A stretch of DNA of 64,000 bases from Croceibacter atlanticus HTCC2559. Its GTDB lineage: Bacteria > Bacteroidota > Bacteroidia > Flavobacteriales > Flavobacteriaceae. Of this stretch, positions 1-6,153 are shown in pieces. A program made the position numbers and the translations under genes. The notes under the pieces are model-generated. The model made no database searches, was not told where the DNA came from, and saw only the letters and a program-made list of their open reading frames with translations. The first letter of the stretch is position 1. Every line of letters starts with the position of its first letter. The stretch spans positions 1,054,001 to 1,118,000 of the forward strand of contig NC_014230.1 of the NCBI RefSeq assembly GCF_000196315.1. The letters run 5' to 3'.

Positions 1-30
1 TAAATTAAGATAAATTAACATAAATTTGAT
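1..30. repeat. Three tandem 10-bp AT-rich direct repeats
   Basis: Three consecutive 10-mers starting TAAATT (TAAATTAAGA, TAAATTAACA, TAAATTTGAT) lie in phase with one helical turn at the very edge of the window. The third contains TAAATTTG (21-28), which fits the Bacteroidota -7 consensus TAnnTTTG. The block may continue to the left, so its full length is unknown. It could be a direct-repeat operator over a promoter, or chance AT-richness. Confidence 0.35.
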
Positions 31-105
31 GTGTTGGCGTTTAAGAAGAATTAATACACCTTCTGGCTAACTGTGAAAACTTTAATGTTTTTATATTTAA
101 AAGGT

Positions 106-136
106 AGTCTCGTTTCGTAAGATTCGAGACTTTTTT
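106..136 (+). terminator. Rho-independent terminator upstream of trmN6
   Basis: Inverted arms AGTCTCG (106-112) and CGAGACT (125-131) are followed by a T-run (131-136). It sits 11 nt before the ATG of the tRNA methyltransferase. It may end a transcript entering from the left of the window, or act as an attenuator if transcription starts at the TAAATTTG box at 21-28. Confidence 0.7.
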
Positions 137-147
137 AATTTTACACT

Positions 148-858
148 ATGTTCAAATTCAAGCACTTTAATATCGAGGATAAAAATGCCGCAATGAAAGT
201 AGGTACAGACGCTGTACTTCTCGGTGCTTGGGTTAAAATCTCAGATTCCTGTAGCTCTATTTTAGATGTTGGCGCAGGTACAGGCGTTATTGCATTACAG
301 ATGGCACAACGCAGCAATGCAGAACAGATAGATGCAGTTGAGGTAGACGGCGATGCCTATGAGCAAACTGTAGAAAATTTTGAAAACAGTGATTGGGGAG
401 ACAGGCTTTTTTGTTATCATGCAAGCTTCATTCAACTTGTGGAAGAATTAGAAGGTGATGAGTTTTATGACTTAATTATATGTAATCCACCATTCTTTTC
501 AGAAGATTATAAATCAAATACATCACAAAGAGATCAAGCTAGGTTTCAAGACGCACTACCTTTTCAAGACTTAATTTCTGGAGTTTCTAAACTATTGTCT
601 CCAAACGGACAGTTTTCAGTTATAATTCCTTTTTCAGAAGAACAAAAATTTATTGAGATTGCAAAAGAACATAACCTGTATCCGCAACATATTACTCGTG
701 TAAAAGGTCATGCCACTGCACCCATAAAACGAAGCTTACTTTCACTAAACTCTAAAAATGTTGAAGTAATAGAGGATGAGTTAATTATTGAAATTTCAAG
801 GCACAATTATACAGACGCCTATAAAAACTTAGTGAAAGATTTCTATTTAAAATTATGA
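148..858 (+). CDS. trmN6: tRNA1(Val) (adenine(37)-N6)-methyltransferase
   Basis: This 236-residue Rossmann-fold methyltransferase shows the SAM-binding motif DVGAGTG (about residues 40-46) and the amino-methyltransferase catalytic motif NPPF (113-116), the signature of N6-adenine methylation. Family knowledge: TrmN6 (YfiC) methylates A37 of tRNA1(Val) next to the anticodon. Length and the N-terminal pattern FKFKHF...D are typical of Bacteroidota members. The ATG lies just behind a terminator and no Shine-Dalgarno is seen, as is normal in this phylum. The downstream gene has its own promoter, so this one is probably monocistronic. A different small-molecule or nucleic-acid N-methyltransferase with NPPF is possible but less likely. 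Confidence 0.88.
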   Translation: MFKFKHFNIEDKNAAMKVGTDAVLLGAWVKISDSCSSILDVGAGTGVIALQMAQRSNAEQIDAVEVDGDAYEQTVENFENSDWGDRLFCYHASFIQLVEELEGDEFYDLIICNPPFFSEDYKSNTSQRDQARFQDALPFQDLISGVSKLLSPNGQFSVIIPFSEEQKFIEIAKEHNLYPQHITRVKGHATAPIKRSLLSLNSKNVEVIEDELIIEISRHNYTDAYKNLVKDFYLKL

Positions 859-867
859 AACGTTAAG

Positions 868-898
868 TTGTCTCACGAGTAAGCATTAATTACATTTG
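868..898 (+). promoter_or_regulatory. Bacteroidota-type promoter for acyl-CoA dehydrogenase
   Basis: TTG (868-870), 20 nt, then TACATTTG (891-898), which matches the TTG/TAnnTTTG consensus with ideal spacing. Transcription would start near 902, giving a leader of about 16 nt before the ATG at 918. Confidence 0.6.
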
Positions 899-917
899 TG
901 TTACTAAAACGTTTGAG

Positions 918-2096
918 ATGAAACCCGATTTATTCGAAGCTCCAGATTATTATAACCTAGATGACTTATTAACAGAGGAACACAAACTTGTTCGCAATGC
1001 AGCACGCGATTGGGTTAAGCGAGATGTTTCTCCTATAATTGAGGAGTATGCTCAAAAAGCAGAGTTTCCTAAGCAAATTATAGGTGGCCTTGCTGAAATT
1101 GGTGCATTTGGCCCGTACATACCAGAAGAATATGGTGGTGCAGGATTAGACCAAATCTCATATGGTCTTATTATGCAAGAAATAGAACGAGGTGACAGTG
1201 GTGTGCGTAGTACAGCATCTGTACAATCTAGTTTAGTTATGTATCCTATCTGGAAATATGGTTCTGAAGAGCAACGCAAAAAGTTTCTTCCTAAACTTGC
1301 TTCTGGTGAGTTTATGGGTTCATTTGGATTAACAGAGCCAGATCACGGCTCTAATCCTGGCGGAATGACTACTAACTTTAAAGACAATGGAGACCATTAT
1401 TTATTAAATGGCGCTAAACTTTGGATAAGTAACTCGCCATTTTGTGATGTAGCTGTTGTTTGGGCTAAAAACGAAGAAGGCAGAATTCATGGATTAATTG
1501 TTGAGCGTGGTATGGAAGGGTTTTCTACTCCAGAAACACATAATAAATGGTCATTACGTGCTAGTGCTACTGGCGAGTTAATTTTTCAAGACGTAAAGGT
1601 TCCAAAAGAAAATTTATTACCAGGAAAAAGTGGTTTAGGAGCTCCTCTTGGTTGCTTAGATTCTGCAAGATTTGGTATTGCTTGGGGTGCAATAGGTGCA
1701 GCTATGGATTGTTACGACACAGCTTTAAGATACTCTAAAGAACGTATCCAGTTTGGTAAGCCTATAGCTGGTTTCCAACTTCAGCAAAAGAAATTAGCAG
1801 AAATGATAACCGAAATTACTAAAGCACAATTATTAGCGTGGCGATTAGGAGTACTTCGTGAAGAAGGCAAGGCAACATCTGCACAAATATCTATGGCAAA
1901 ACGTAATAATGTAGAGGTGGCTATAAATATTGCAAGAGAGGCGAGACAAATGCTAGGTGGTATGGGTATTACTGGAGAGTATAGTATTATGAGACACTCC
2001 ATGAATTTAGAAAGTGTTATAACCTACGAAGGAACTCACGATATACACTTGCTTATAACAGGATTGGATATTACAGGAATTTCAGCTTTTAAATAA
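918..2096 (+). CDS. Acyl-CoA dehydrogenase, glutaryl-CoA dehydrogenase type
   Basis: A 392-residue FAD-dependent acyl-CoA dehydrogenase with the family's usual length. The FAD/substrate region GLTEPDHGSNPGGM and the C-terminal segment TYEGTHDIH are visible; the glutamate of the latter (about residue 371) is the catalytic base. The GVRS segment after EIERGDS and the YEGTHDIH context match glutaryl-CoA dehydrogenases, which oxidise and decarboxylate glutaryl-CoA to crotonyl-CoA in lysine and tryptophan breakdown. The substrate is inferred from these motifs; a short- or branched-chain acyl-CoA dehydrogenase is the alternative. Soluble enzyme passing electrons to ETF. It has its own promoter and is followed by a strong terminator, so it is probably transcribed alone. 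Confidence 0.85.
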   Translation: MKPDLFEAPDYYNLDDLLTEEHKLVRNAARDWVKRDVSPIIEEYAQKAEFPKQIIGGLAEIGAFGPYIPEEYGGAGLDQISYGLIMQEIERGDSGVRSTASVQSSLVMYPIWKYGSEEQRKKFLPKLASGEFMGSFGLTEPDHGSNPGGMTTNFKDNGDHYLLNGAKLWISNSPFCDVAVVWAKNEEGRIHGLIVERGMEGFSTPETHNKWSLRASATGELIFQDVKVPKENLLPGKSGLGAPLGCLDSARFGIAWGAIGAAMDCYDTALRYSKERIQFGKPIAGFQLQQKKLAEMITEITKAQLLAWRLGVLREEGKATSAQISMAKRNNVEVAINIAREARQMLGGMGITGEYSIMRHSMNLESVITYEGTHDIHLLITGLDITGISAFK

Positions 2097-2131
2097 AATA
2101 AAAGCTGTTAAACAATATATAAAGTAGAGGT

Positions 2132-2168
2132 AAGGCTTTAGCAATCACGCTAAAGCCTTTACTTTTGC
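2132..2168 (+). terminator. Terminator after acyl-CoA dehydrogenase
   Basis: Arms AAGGCTTTAGC (2132-2142) and GCTAAAGCCTT (2149-2159) with a 6-nt loop, followed by a T-rich stretch. The promoter box of the next gene (TACTTTTG, 2160-2167) overlaps its tail. Confidence 0.8.
2160..2167 (+). promoter_or_regulatory. -7 box candidate for the DUF3050 gene
   Basis: TACTTTTG matches TAnnTTTG and lies 17 nt before the ATG at 2185. No good TTG is found about 20 nt upstream because that space is taken by the terminator stem. Confidence 0.4.
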
Positions 2169-2184
2169 AAAAATTTTGCCTCAC

Positions 2185-2961
2185 ATGATTTCAACAATCG
2201 AAGAAAAAATACAACCACTTCAGGATAAGCTTCAAAACCATTCGTTGTATAATAAAATTAAGACACCAGAAGAGTTGCAGATCTTTATGCAACATCACGT
2301 ATTTGCGGTGTGGGATTTTATGTCTTTACTAAAATCATTACAATTTAAGCTTACAAAGACTAAAACACCTTGGATACCTATTGGGTCTCCAGAAATTAGA
2401 TACTTAATTAATGAAATAGTCTTAGCTGAAGAAACAGATGTAAATTTAAAAGGAGAGCGCCAAAGCCATTTTGAGATGTATATAGATGCAATGAAAAAAG
2501 CAGGTGCAGCAACAGAACCTATTGAGGAGTTTTTAAAGCATATAGAACACGGCACAGATATCTTCTTAGTTATTGCAATAAGTGAGTTGCCTATGAGTGT
2601 AAAAGAATTCCTGAAATTTACGTTTGAGGTGATTGAAGAAGATAAGCCACACAAAACCGCTGCAGCATTTACATTTGGTAGAGAAAATCTTATTCCAATG
2701 ATGTTTAATAGTATTATTGAAAAGATACAAAAGGAGTTTCCTAAAGATGATTTAGAGCTGTTTAAATATTATTTTGATCGTCATATTGAGTTAGATGAAG
2801 ATGAGCATGGACCAATGGCTCTTAAAATGATTGAAAATCTATGTGGAGATGATGAACAAAAGTGGAAAGAAGTTGAACAAGTTTCTAAAGAGGCTTTAGA
2901 AAAACGTTTAATTTTATGGAATGGTATAGAATTAGAAATAGAGCACCACGTACCAGCTTAA
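2185..2961 (+). CDS. DUF3050 family protein, haem-oxygenase-like fold
   Basis: A 258-residue soluble, mainly helical protein. The segment FMQHHVFAVWDFMSLLK and the acidic EDEHGPMA stretch near the C-terminus are characteristic of DUF3050 proteins, which belong to the haem-oxygenase/TenA-like four-helix superfamily. Conserved His and Glu residues (HHVFAVWD, EETD, HIELDEDEHG) could bind a di-metal centre, by analogy with related haem-oxygenase-like diiron oxidases. The reaction is unknown. A TTG at 2176 is in frame, but ATG at 2185 is the better start. The glutaredoxin gene follows 10 nt later on the same strand, so the two are probably co-transcribed and may share an oxidative or thiol-related role. 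Confidence 0.75.
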   Translation: MISTIEEKIQPLQDKLQNHSLYNKIKTPEELQIFMQHHVFAVWDFMSLLKSLQFKLTKTKTPWIPIGSPEIRYLINEIVLAEETDVNLKGERQSHFEMYIDAMKKAGAATEPIEEFLKHIEHGTDIFLVIAISELPMSVKEFLKFTFEVIEEDKPHKTAAAFTFGRENLIPMMFNSIIEKIQKEFPKDDLELFKYYFDRHIELDEDEHGPMALKMIENLCGDDEQKWKEVEQVSKEALEKRLILWNGIELEIEHHVPA

Positions 2962-2971
2962 TACTTAACAC

Positions 2972-3565
2972 ATGAAATATTTAGTACCCTTAATATTTAT
3001 TTTTACGTCTTTGTTGGGAATGTCTCAAAACGAAGCAATAAGTGTTGATGTTGCTAAAGATAACGATACACTTATTTTCTTTGTATCTAATAATACAGAC
3101 TTTACTCAAGATGTGATTTTTACTGTAAAAGATCTTGAAGGATTAGAAGGAAACACAAACCCTTTATTAAAACGACTAAACCCTCAGGTAACAGATATTT
3201 TTCACAAACTAAAGATTACAGGTCCTTACAATTATAATTTTGATTTTTTAAATGAGTTTCCAAAAGAACACCTCATTAATGAAGCGTTTACAGTAGGAGA
3301 TGATATCTTATTAAATAAAGGGATTGTGATTTTTGAAAAAACAGATTGCGGAAGATGCCAAACAACAATGGCCTATTTAAACGCTAAAAACAAACCTTAC
3401 GCTAAGCTTAATATTACAGACAACCCAATGTATAACCAATTAATGTGGGAGTTGTTAGAGCTTAATGGATATTTAGGAGATTCTGTAAAAACGCCAGTAA
3501 TTTTAGTTAACGGAGCAATTAGTTTTTCTCACGAAGATTTAGAAGGTTTCTTAGAGCAGCTCTAG
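2972..3565 (+). CDS. Exported glutaredoxin-domain protein
   Basis: A 197-residue protein with an N-terminal signal peptide (about residues 1-18, hydrophobic, ending near GMSQ), a roughly 90-residue domain I do not recognise, and a C-terminal glutaredoxin domain. The redox motif is CGRC (Cys126, Cys129), and the cis-proline loop KTPVILVNG follows at about 172-180. It would act as a periplasmic thiol-disulfide protein or small-electron carrier. It lies 10 nt behind the DUF3050 gene and probably shares its transcript. The stop codon overlaps that of the convergent uvrC in a shared CTAG. The function beyond thiol exchange is not readable. Confidence 0.75.
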   Translation: MKYLVPLIFIFTSLLGMSQNEAISVDVAKDNDTLIFFVSNNTDFTQDVIFTVKDLEGLEGNTNPLLKRLNPQVTDIFHKLKITGPYNYNFDFLNEFPKEHLINEAFTVGDDILLNKGIVIFEKTDCGRCQTTMAYLNAKNKPYAKLNITDNPMYNQLMWELLELNGYLGDSVKTPVILVNGAISFSHEDLEGFLEQL

Positions 3566-5358
3566 TTTTCTTTATTGTAAAATTCATAAACCAAGCTTGC
3601 CTTTGCTACACCAACAACCTGTTCAAGGTCTTCTCTTTTAGCCGATTTAATTTTTGAAATACTTCTAAAGTGTTTTAATAACTCGACTGCAGTTTTTTCA
3701 CCTATTCCAGTTATATTTTCAAGTTCAGTGCCTAAAGCAGCGCTACTTCGTTTTTGTCTGTGAAACGTAATACCGAAGCGGTGTGCTTCATTCCTAAGGT
3801 GTTGTATTATTTTTAAAGACTCAGATTTTTTGTCTAGATACAAAGGGTATTTATCTGTTGGGTAAAATATTTCCTCTAGGCGTTTAGCAATACCTACAAT
3901 AGCAATCTTTCCACGTAAACCTAAGTCGTCTAATGCTTTTACGGCAGAAGATAGTTGGCCTTTACCACCATCAATTATAATTAATTGCGGTAAGGGTTGG
4001 TCTTCATTTAAAAGACGCCTATAACGTCTAAAAACCACTTCCTCCATACTGGCAAAGTCATCTGGACCTTCAACAGTTTTAATATTAAATTTTCTATACT
4101 CGCTTTTGCTAGGTTTACCATCTTTAAACACCACACATGCTGCTACAGGATTTGTACCTTGAATGTTAGAGTTGTCAAAACATTCAATATGTCTTGGTTC
4201 TTCATTAAGTCGTAAATCTTCTTTCATTTGCGCCATAATACGCTTAACGTGCCTATCTGGGTCTACAATTTTCATTTGTTTAAAACGCTCTTGCCTAAAA
4301 TATTTAGCGTTTCTGGTAGAAAGGTCTACAATACTTTTCTTGTCTCCTAGCTTAGGAACGGTCACCTTTAAATCTTCACCTACCTCAACATGCATAGGCA
4401 CATAAATTTCTTTAGATTGAGAGTTAAAGCGTTGTCGTATTTCAATAATACCAAGCTCTAGTAACTCTTGGTCACCTTCATCTAACTTCTTTTTAAGTTC
4501 AATAGTGTGAGATCTTATTATTGAGCCGTGAGATAACTGTAAAAAATTAACGTACCCAAAGCCTTCATCACTAACAATTGAAAATACATCAACATTATTA
4601 ATTTTAGGATTTACTACTGTAGATTTGCTTTGGTACTTTTCTAAAACTTGTATCTTTTCTTTTATGCGCTGAGCATCTTCAAACTCCATACGCTCTGCGT
4701 GACCTTTCATCTGGTCTTTAAATTTAATGAGCGAATCTTTAAAATTACCTTTTACAATCTGTCTTATATGATCAATATTGCTATGGTATTCCTCTTCTGT
4801 TTGGTAACCTTCACAAGGACCTTGACAGTTTCCTAAATGATACTCTAAGCAAACTTTGTATTTACCGGCATCTATCTTTTCTTCAGCTAAATCATATTTA
4901 CAAGTCCTAAGTTGGTATAGGCCTTTAATAAGGTCAAGCAAGGTATGTACCGTTTTCATACTTGTAAAAGGACCATAATATTCGCTGCCATCTTTAATAA
5001 CACGTCGCGTAGGAAATACTCTAGGAAAGCGTTCTTTTTTAATGCAAAGCCAAGGATAGGTTTTGTCATCACGAAGCATGACATTAAAACGAGGCTTCAG
5101 TTTTTTAATTAAGTTGTTTTCTAGCAGAAGTGCATCTGTTTCAGAATTAACTACTATATGCTTTATGTTTTTAATCTTCTTTACCATCACACCAATACGA
5201 TGACTGTCGTGCTTTTTAGTAAAGTAGGAATTCACCCTTTTTTTTAAGTTTTTAGCCTTTCCAACATATAAGATTTTATCATCCTTATCAAAATATTGGT
5301 ACACGCCAGGACTGCTTGGCAAAGTCTTTACTTGTATGTCTAAAGGTGGTCTTTCCAT
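3562..5358 (-). CDS. uvrC: Excinuclease ABC subunit C
   Basis: A 598-residue protein with the full UvrC layout: N-terminal GIY-YIG nuclease (SSPGVYQYF...ILYVGKAKNLKKRV), a UVR domain around residues 200-235 (FEDAQRIKEKIQ), the RNase H-like C-terminal nuclease (ECFDNSNIQGT and IIDGGKGQL) and a helix-hairpin-helix pair (ITGIGEKTAVELLKHF). In nucleotide excision repair it cuts on both sides of a lesion after UvrA/UvrB recognition. An in-frame TTG lies at 5367, but the ATG at 5358 is preferred. A -7 box (5365-5372) ends only 6 nt upstream, so the mRNA may be nearly leaderless. Monocistronic, convergent with the glutaredoxin gene. Confidence 0.95.
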   Translation of the reverse strand: MERPPLDIQVKTLPSSPGVYQYFDKDDKILYVGKAKNLKKRVNSYFTKKHDSHRIGVMVKKIKNIKHIVVNSETDALLLENNLIKKLKPRFNVMLRDDKTYPWLCIKKERFPRVFPTRRVIKDGSEYYGPFTSMKTVHTLLDLIKGLYQLRTCKYDLAEEKIDAGKYKVCLEYHLGNCQGPCEGYQTEEEYHSNIDHIRQIVKGNFKDSLIKFKDQMKGHAERMEFEDAQRIKEKIQVLEKYQSKSTVVNPKINNVDVFSIVSDEGFGYVNFLQLSHGSIIRSHTIELKKKLDEGDQELLELGIIEIRQRFNSQSKEIYVPMHVEVGEDLKVTVPKLGDKKSIVDLSTRNAKYFRQERFKQMKIVDPDRHVKRIMAQMKEDLRLNEEPRHIECFDNSNIQGTNPVAACVVFKDGKPSKSEYRKFNIKTVEGPDDFASMEEVVFRRYRRLLNEDQPLPQLIIIDGGKGQLSSAVKALDDLGLRGKIAIVGIAKRLEEIFYPTDKYPLYLDKKSESLKIIQHLRNEAHRFGITFHRQKRSSAALGTELENITGIGEKTAVELLKHFRSISKIKSAKREDLEQVVGVAKASLVYEFYNKEN

Positions 5359-5364
5359 TACTTT

Positions 5365-5372
5365 CAAAGGTA
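5365..5372 (-). promoter_or_regulatory. -7 box of uvrC, almost on the start codon
   Basis: On the minus strand this reads TACCTTTG, an exact TAnnTTTG. Its last base is 6 nt from the first base of the uvrC ATG (5358), so the predicted leader is only a few nucleotides. No clear TTG is found at the usual upstream distance. Confidence 0.42.
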
Positions 5373-5434
5373 AAATATTTAAAGGCTGTAGTAAAATGGG
5401 TGCTACTTGAGGACGTTAAACTTTTACTAAATGT

Positions 5435-5450
5435 ATAGGAGTACCCCTAT
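5435..5450. promoter_or_regulatory. Near-palindromic operator candidate
   Basis: ATAGGAGTACCCCTAT is a 16-bp near-perfect palindrome (14 of 16 positions symmetrical) in an otherwise AT-rich region. It lies 42 nt upstream of the His-rich protein gene and 77 nt upstream of uvrC. G/C-run palindromes of this kind are typical of metal-responsive repressor sites, but the regulator is not identified here. Confidence 0.4.
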
Positions 5451-5491
5451 TTTAAAAATCTCTACACCTAATTTTATCGTTAATACTTAAG

Positions 5492-5947
5492 ATGAGTAAA
5501 AATGTACACAATGCTAACCTATCATATGTAGGACGATTTTTCGTCTTAATATTAGCTGTGTGTTATTTACTTACGCCACTGCATCAAACCTTAAAAAACA
5601 GTATTCACGACATATCTCACGCTATTACAAAGGTTGAGGCGCAGCAGCACCAACACCAACACATAGCAAACTCCAAAATGGGAAGACGTGTTATGGCGCA
5701 CAATCACAGTCATAACACCCATCAACATAAAGTTTTGTCGTTTTTTAATGCACTTTTTGATAGTGACACTTCTCCAGATCAAAATTTAAAAGACTCAGAT
5801 GTTAAAGTAGATAAGCGAGTTGTAGATATTGAAACACCTATATTTTTAAAGCCAACGTTATTTCAAGATCATAAATTTAGTTACCTACTAATATTGAAAA
5901 CTTCAGATAGAGGTTTAGACTCTCCGCCACCAGAACACCTTTCATAG
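5492..5947 (+). CDS. His-rich membrane-anchored or exported protein of unknown function
   Basis: A 151-residue protein with a short cytoplasmic N-terminus, one hydrophobic helix (about residues 14-30) and a periplasmic part. Eight histidines fall within residues 53-79 (H53, H55, H57, H70, H72, H74, H77, H79) as alternating H-x-H motifs, plus H31, H39 and H43. The tail ends in a proline-rich SPPPEHLS. I recognise no domain. The histidine clusters suggest transient binding of a divalent metal. It precedes a TonB receptor on the same strand by about 200 nt, and a near-palindromic site lies upstream. Inference: an accessory protein for metal sensing, buffering or uptake linked to the receptor. 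Real coding sequence is supported by its length, position and signal-like N-terminus. Confidence 0.65.
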   Translation: MSKNVHNANLSYVGRFFVLILAVCYLLTPLHQTLKNSIHDISHAITKVEAQQHQHQHIANSKMGRRVMAHNHSHNTHQHKVLSFFNALFDSDTSPDQNLKDSDVKVDKRVVDIETPIFLKPTLFQDHKFSYLLILKTSDRGLDSPPPEHLS

Positions 5948-6009
5948 TTAATTTTTGGGCATAATGTTAAGAAACCAAGCGTATTAAAATACGTTTTTTC
6001 TAAACATGG

Positions 6010-6031
6010 CACTAGTGTCTTAATACTAGTG
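6010..6031. repeat. Inverted repeat CACTAGT-8-ACTAGTG
   Basis: Perfect 7-bp arms CACTAGT (6010-6016) and ACTAGTG (6025-6031) separated by 8 nt, between the His-rich gene and the TonB receptor. No T-run follows on the plus strand, so it is a weak terminator. It could instead be an operator or a leader-RNA hairpin of the receptor gene. Confidence 0.4.
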
Positions 6032-6153
6032 ATTGTACTGTGTATTGCAATAATTCTGTGATACTTCAATTGTCCAAACACGTCCTTATTTTTTTTCATT
6101 TAATGTATTGCTCAGGCCTGTTTGGCTTAAGCTTTAGAAAATATAATTTAACT

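Noticed and set aside
6040-6153. Upstream extension of the TonB receptor frame
   Set aside because: The extra 38 residues do not resemble a signal peptide, while ATG 6154 begins one directly.
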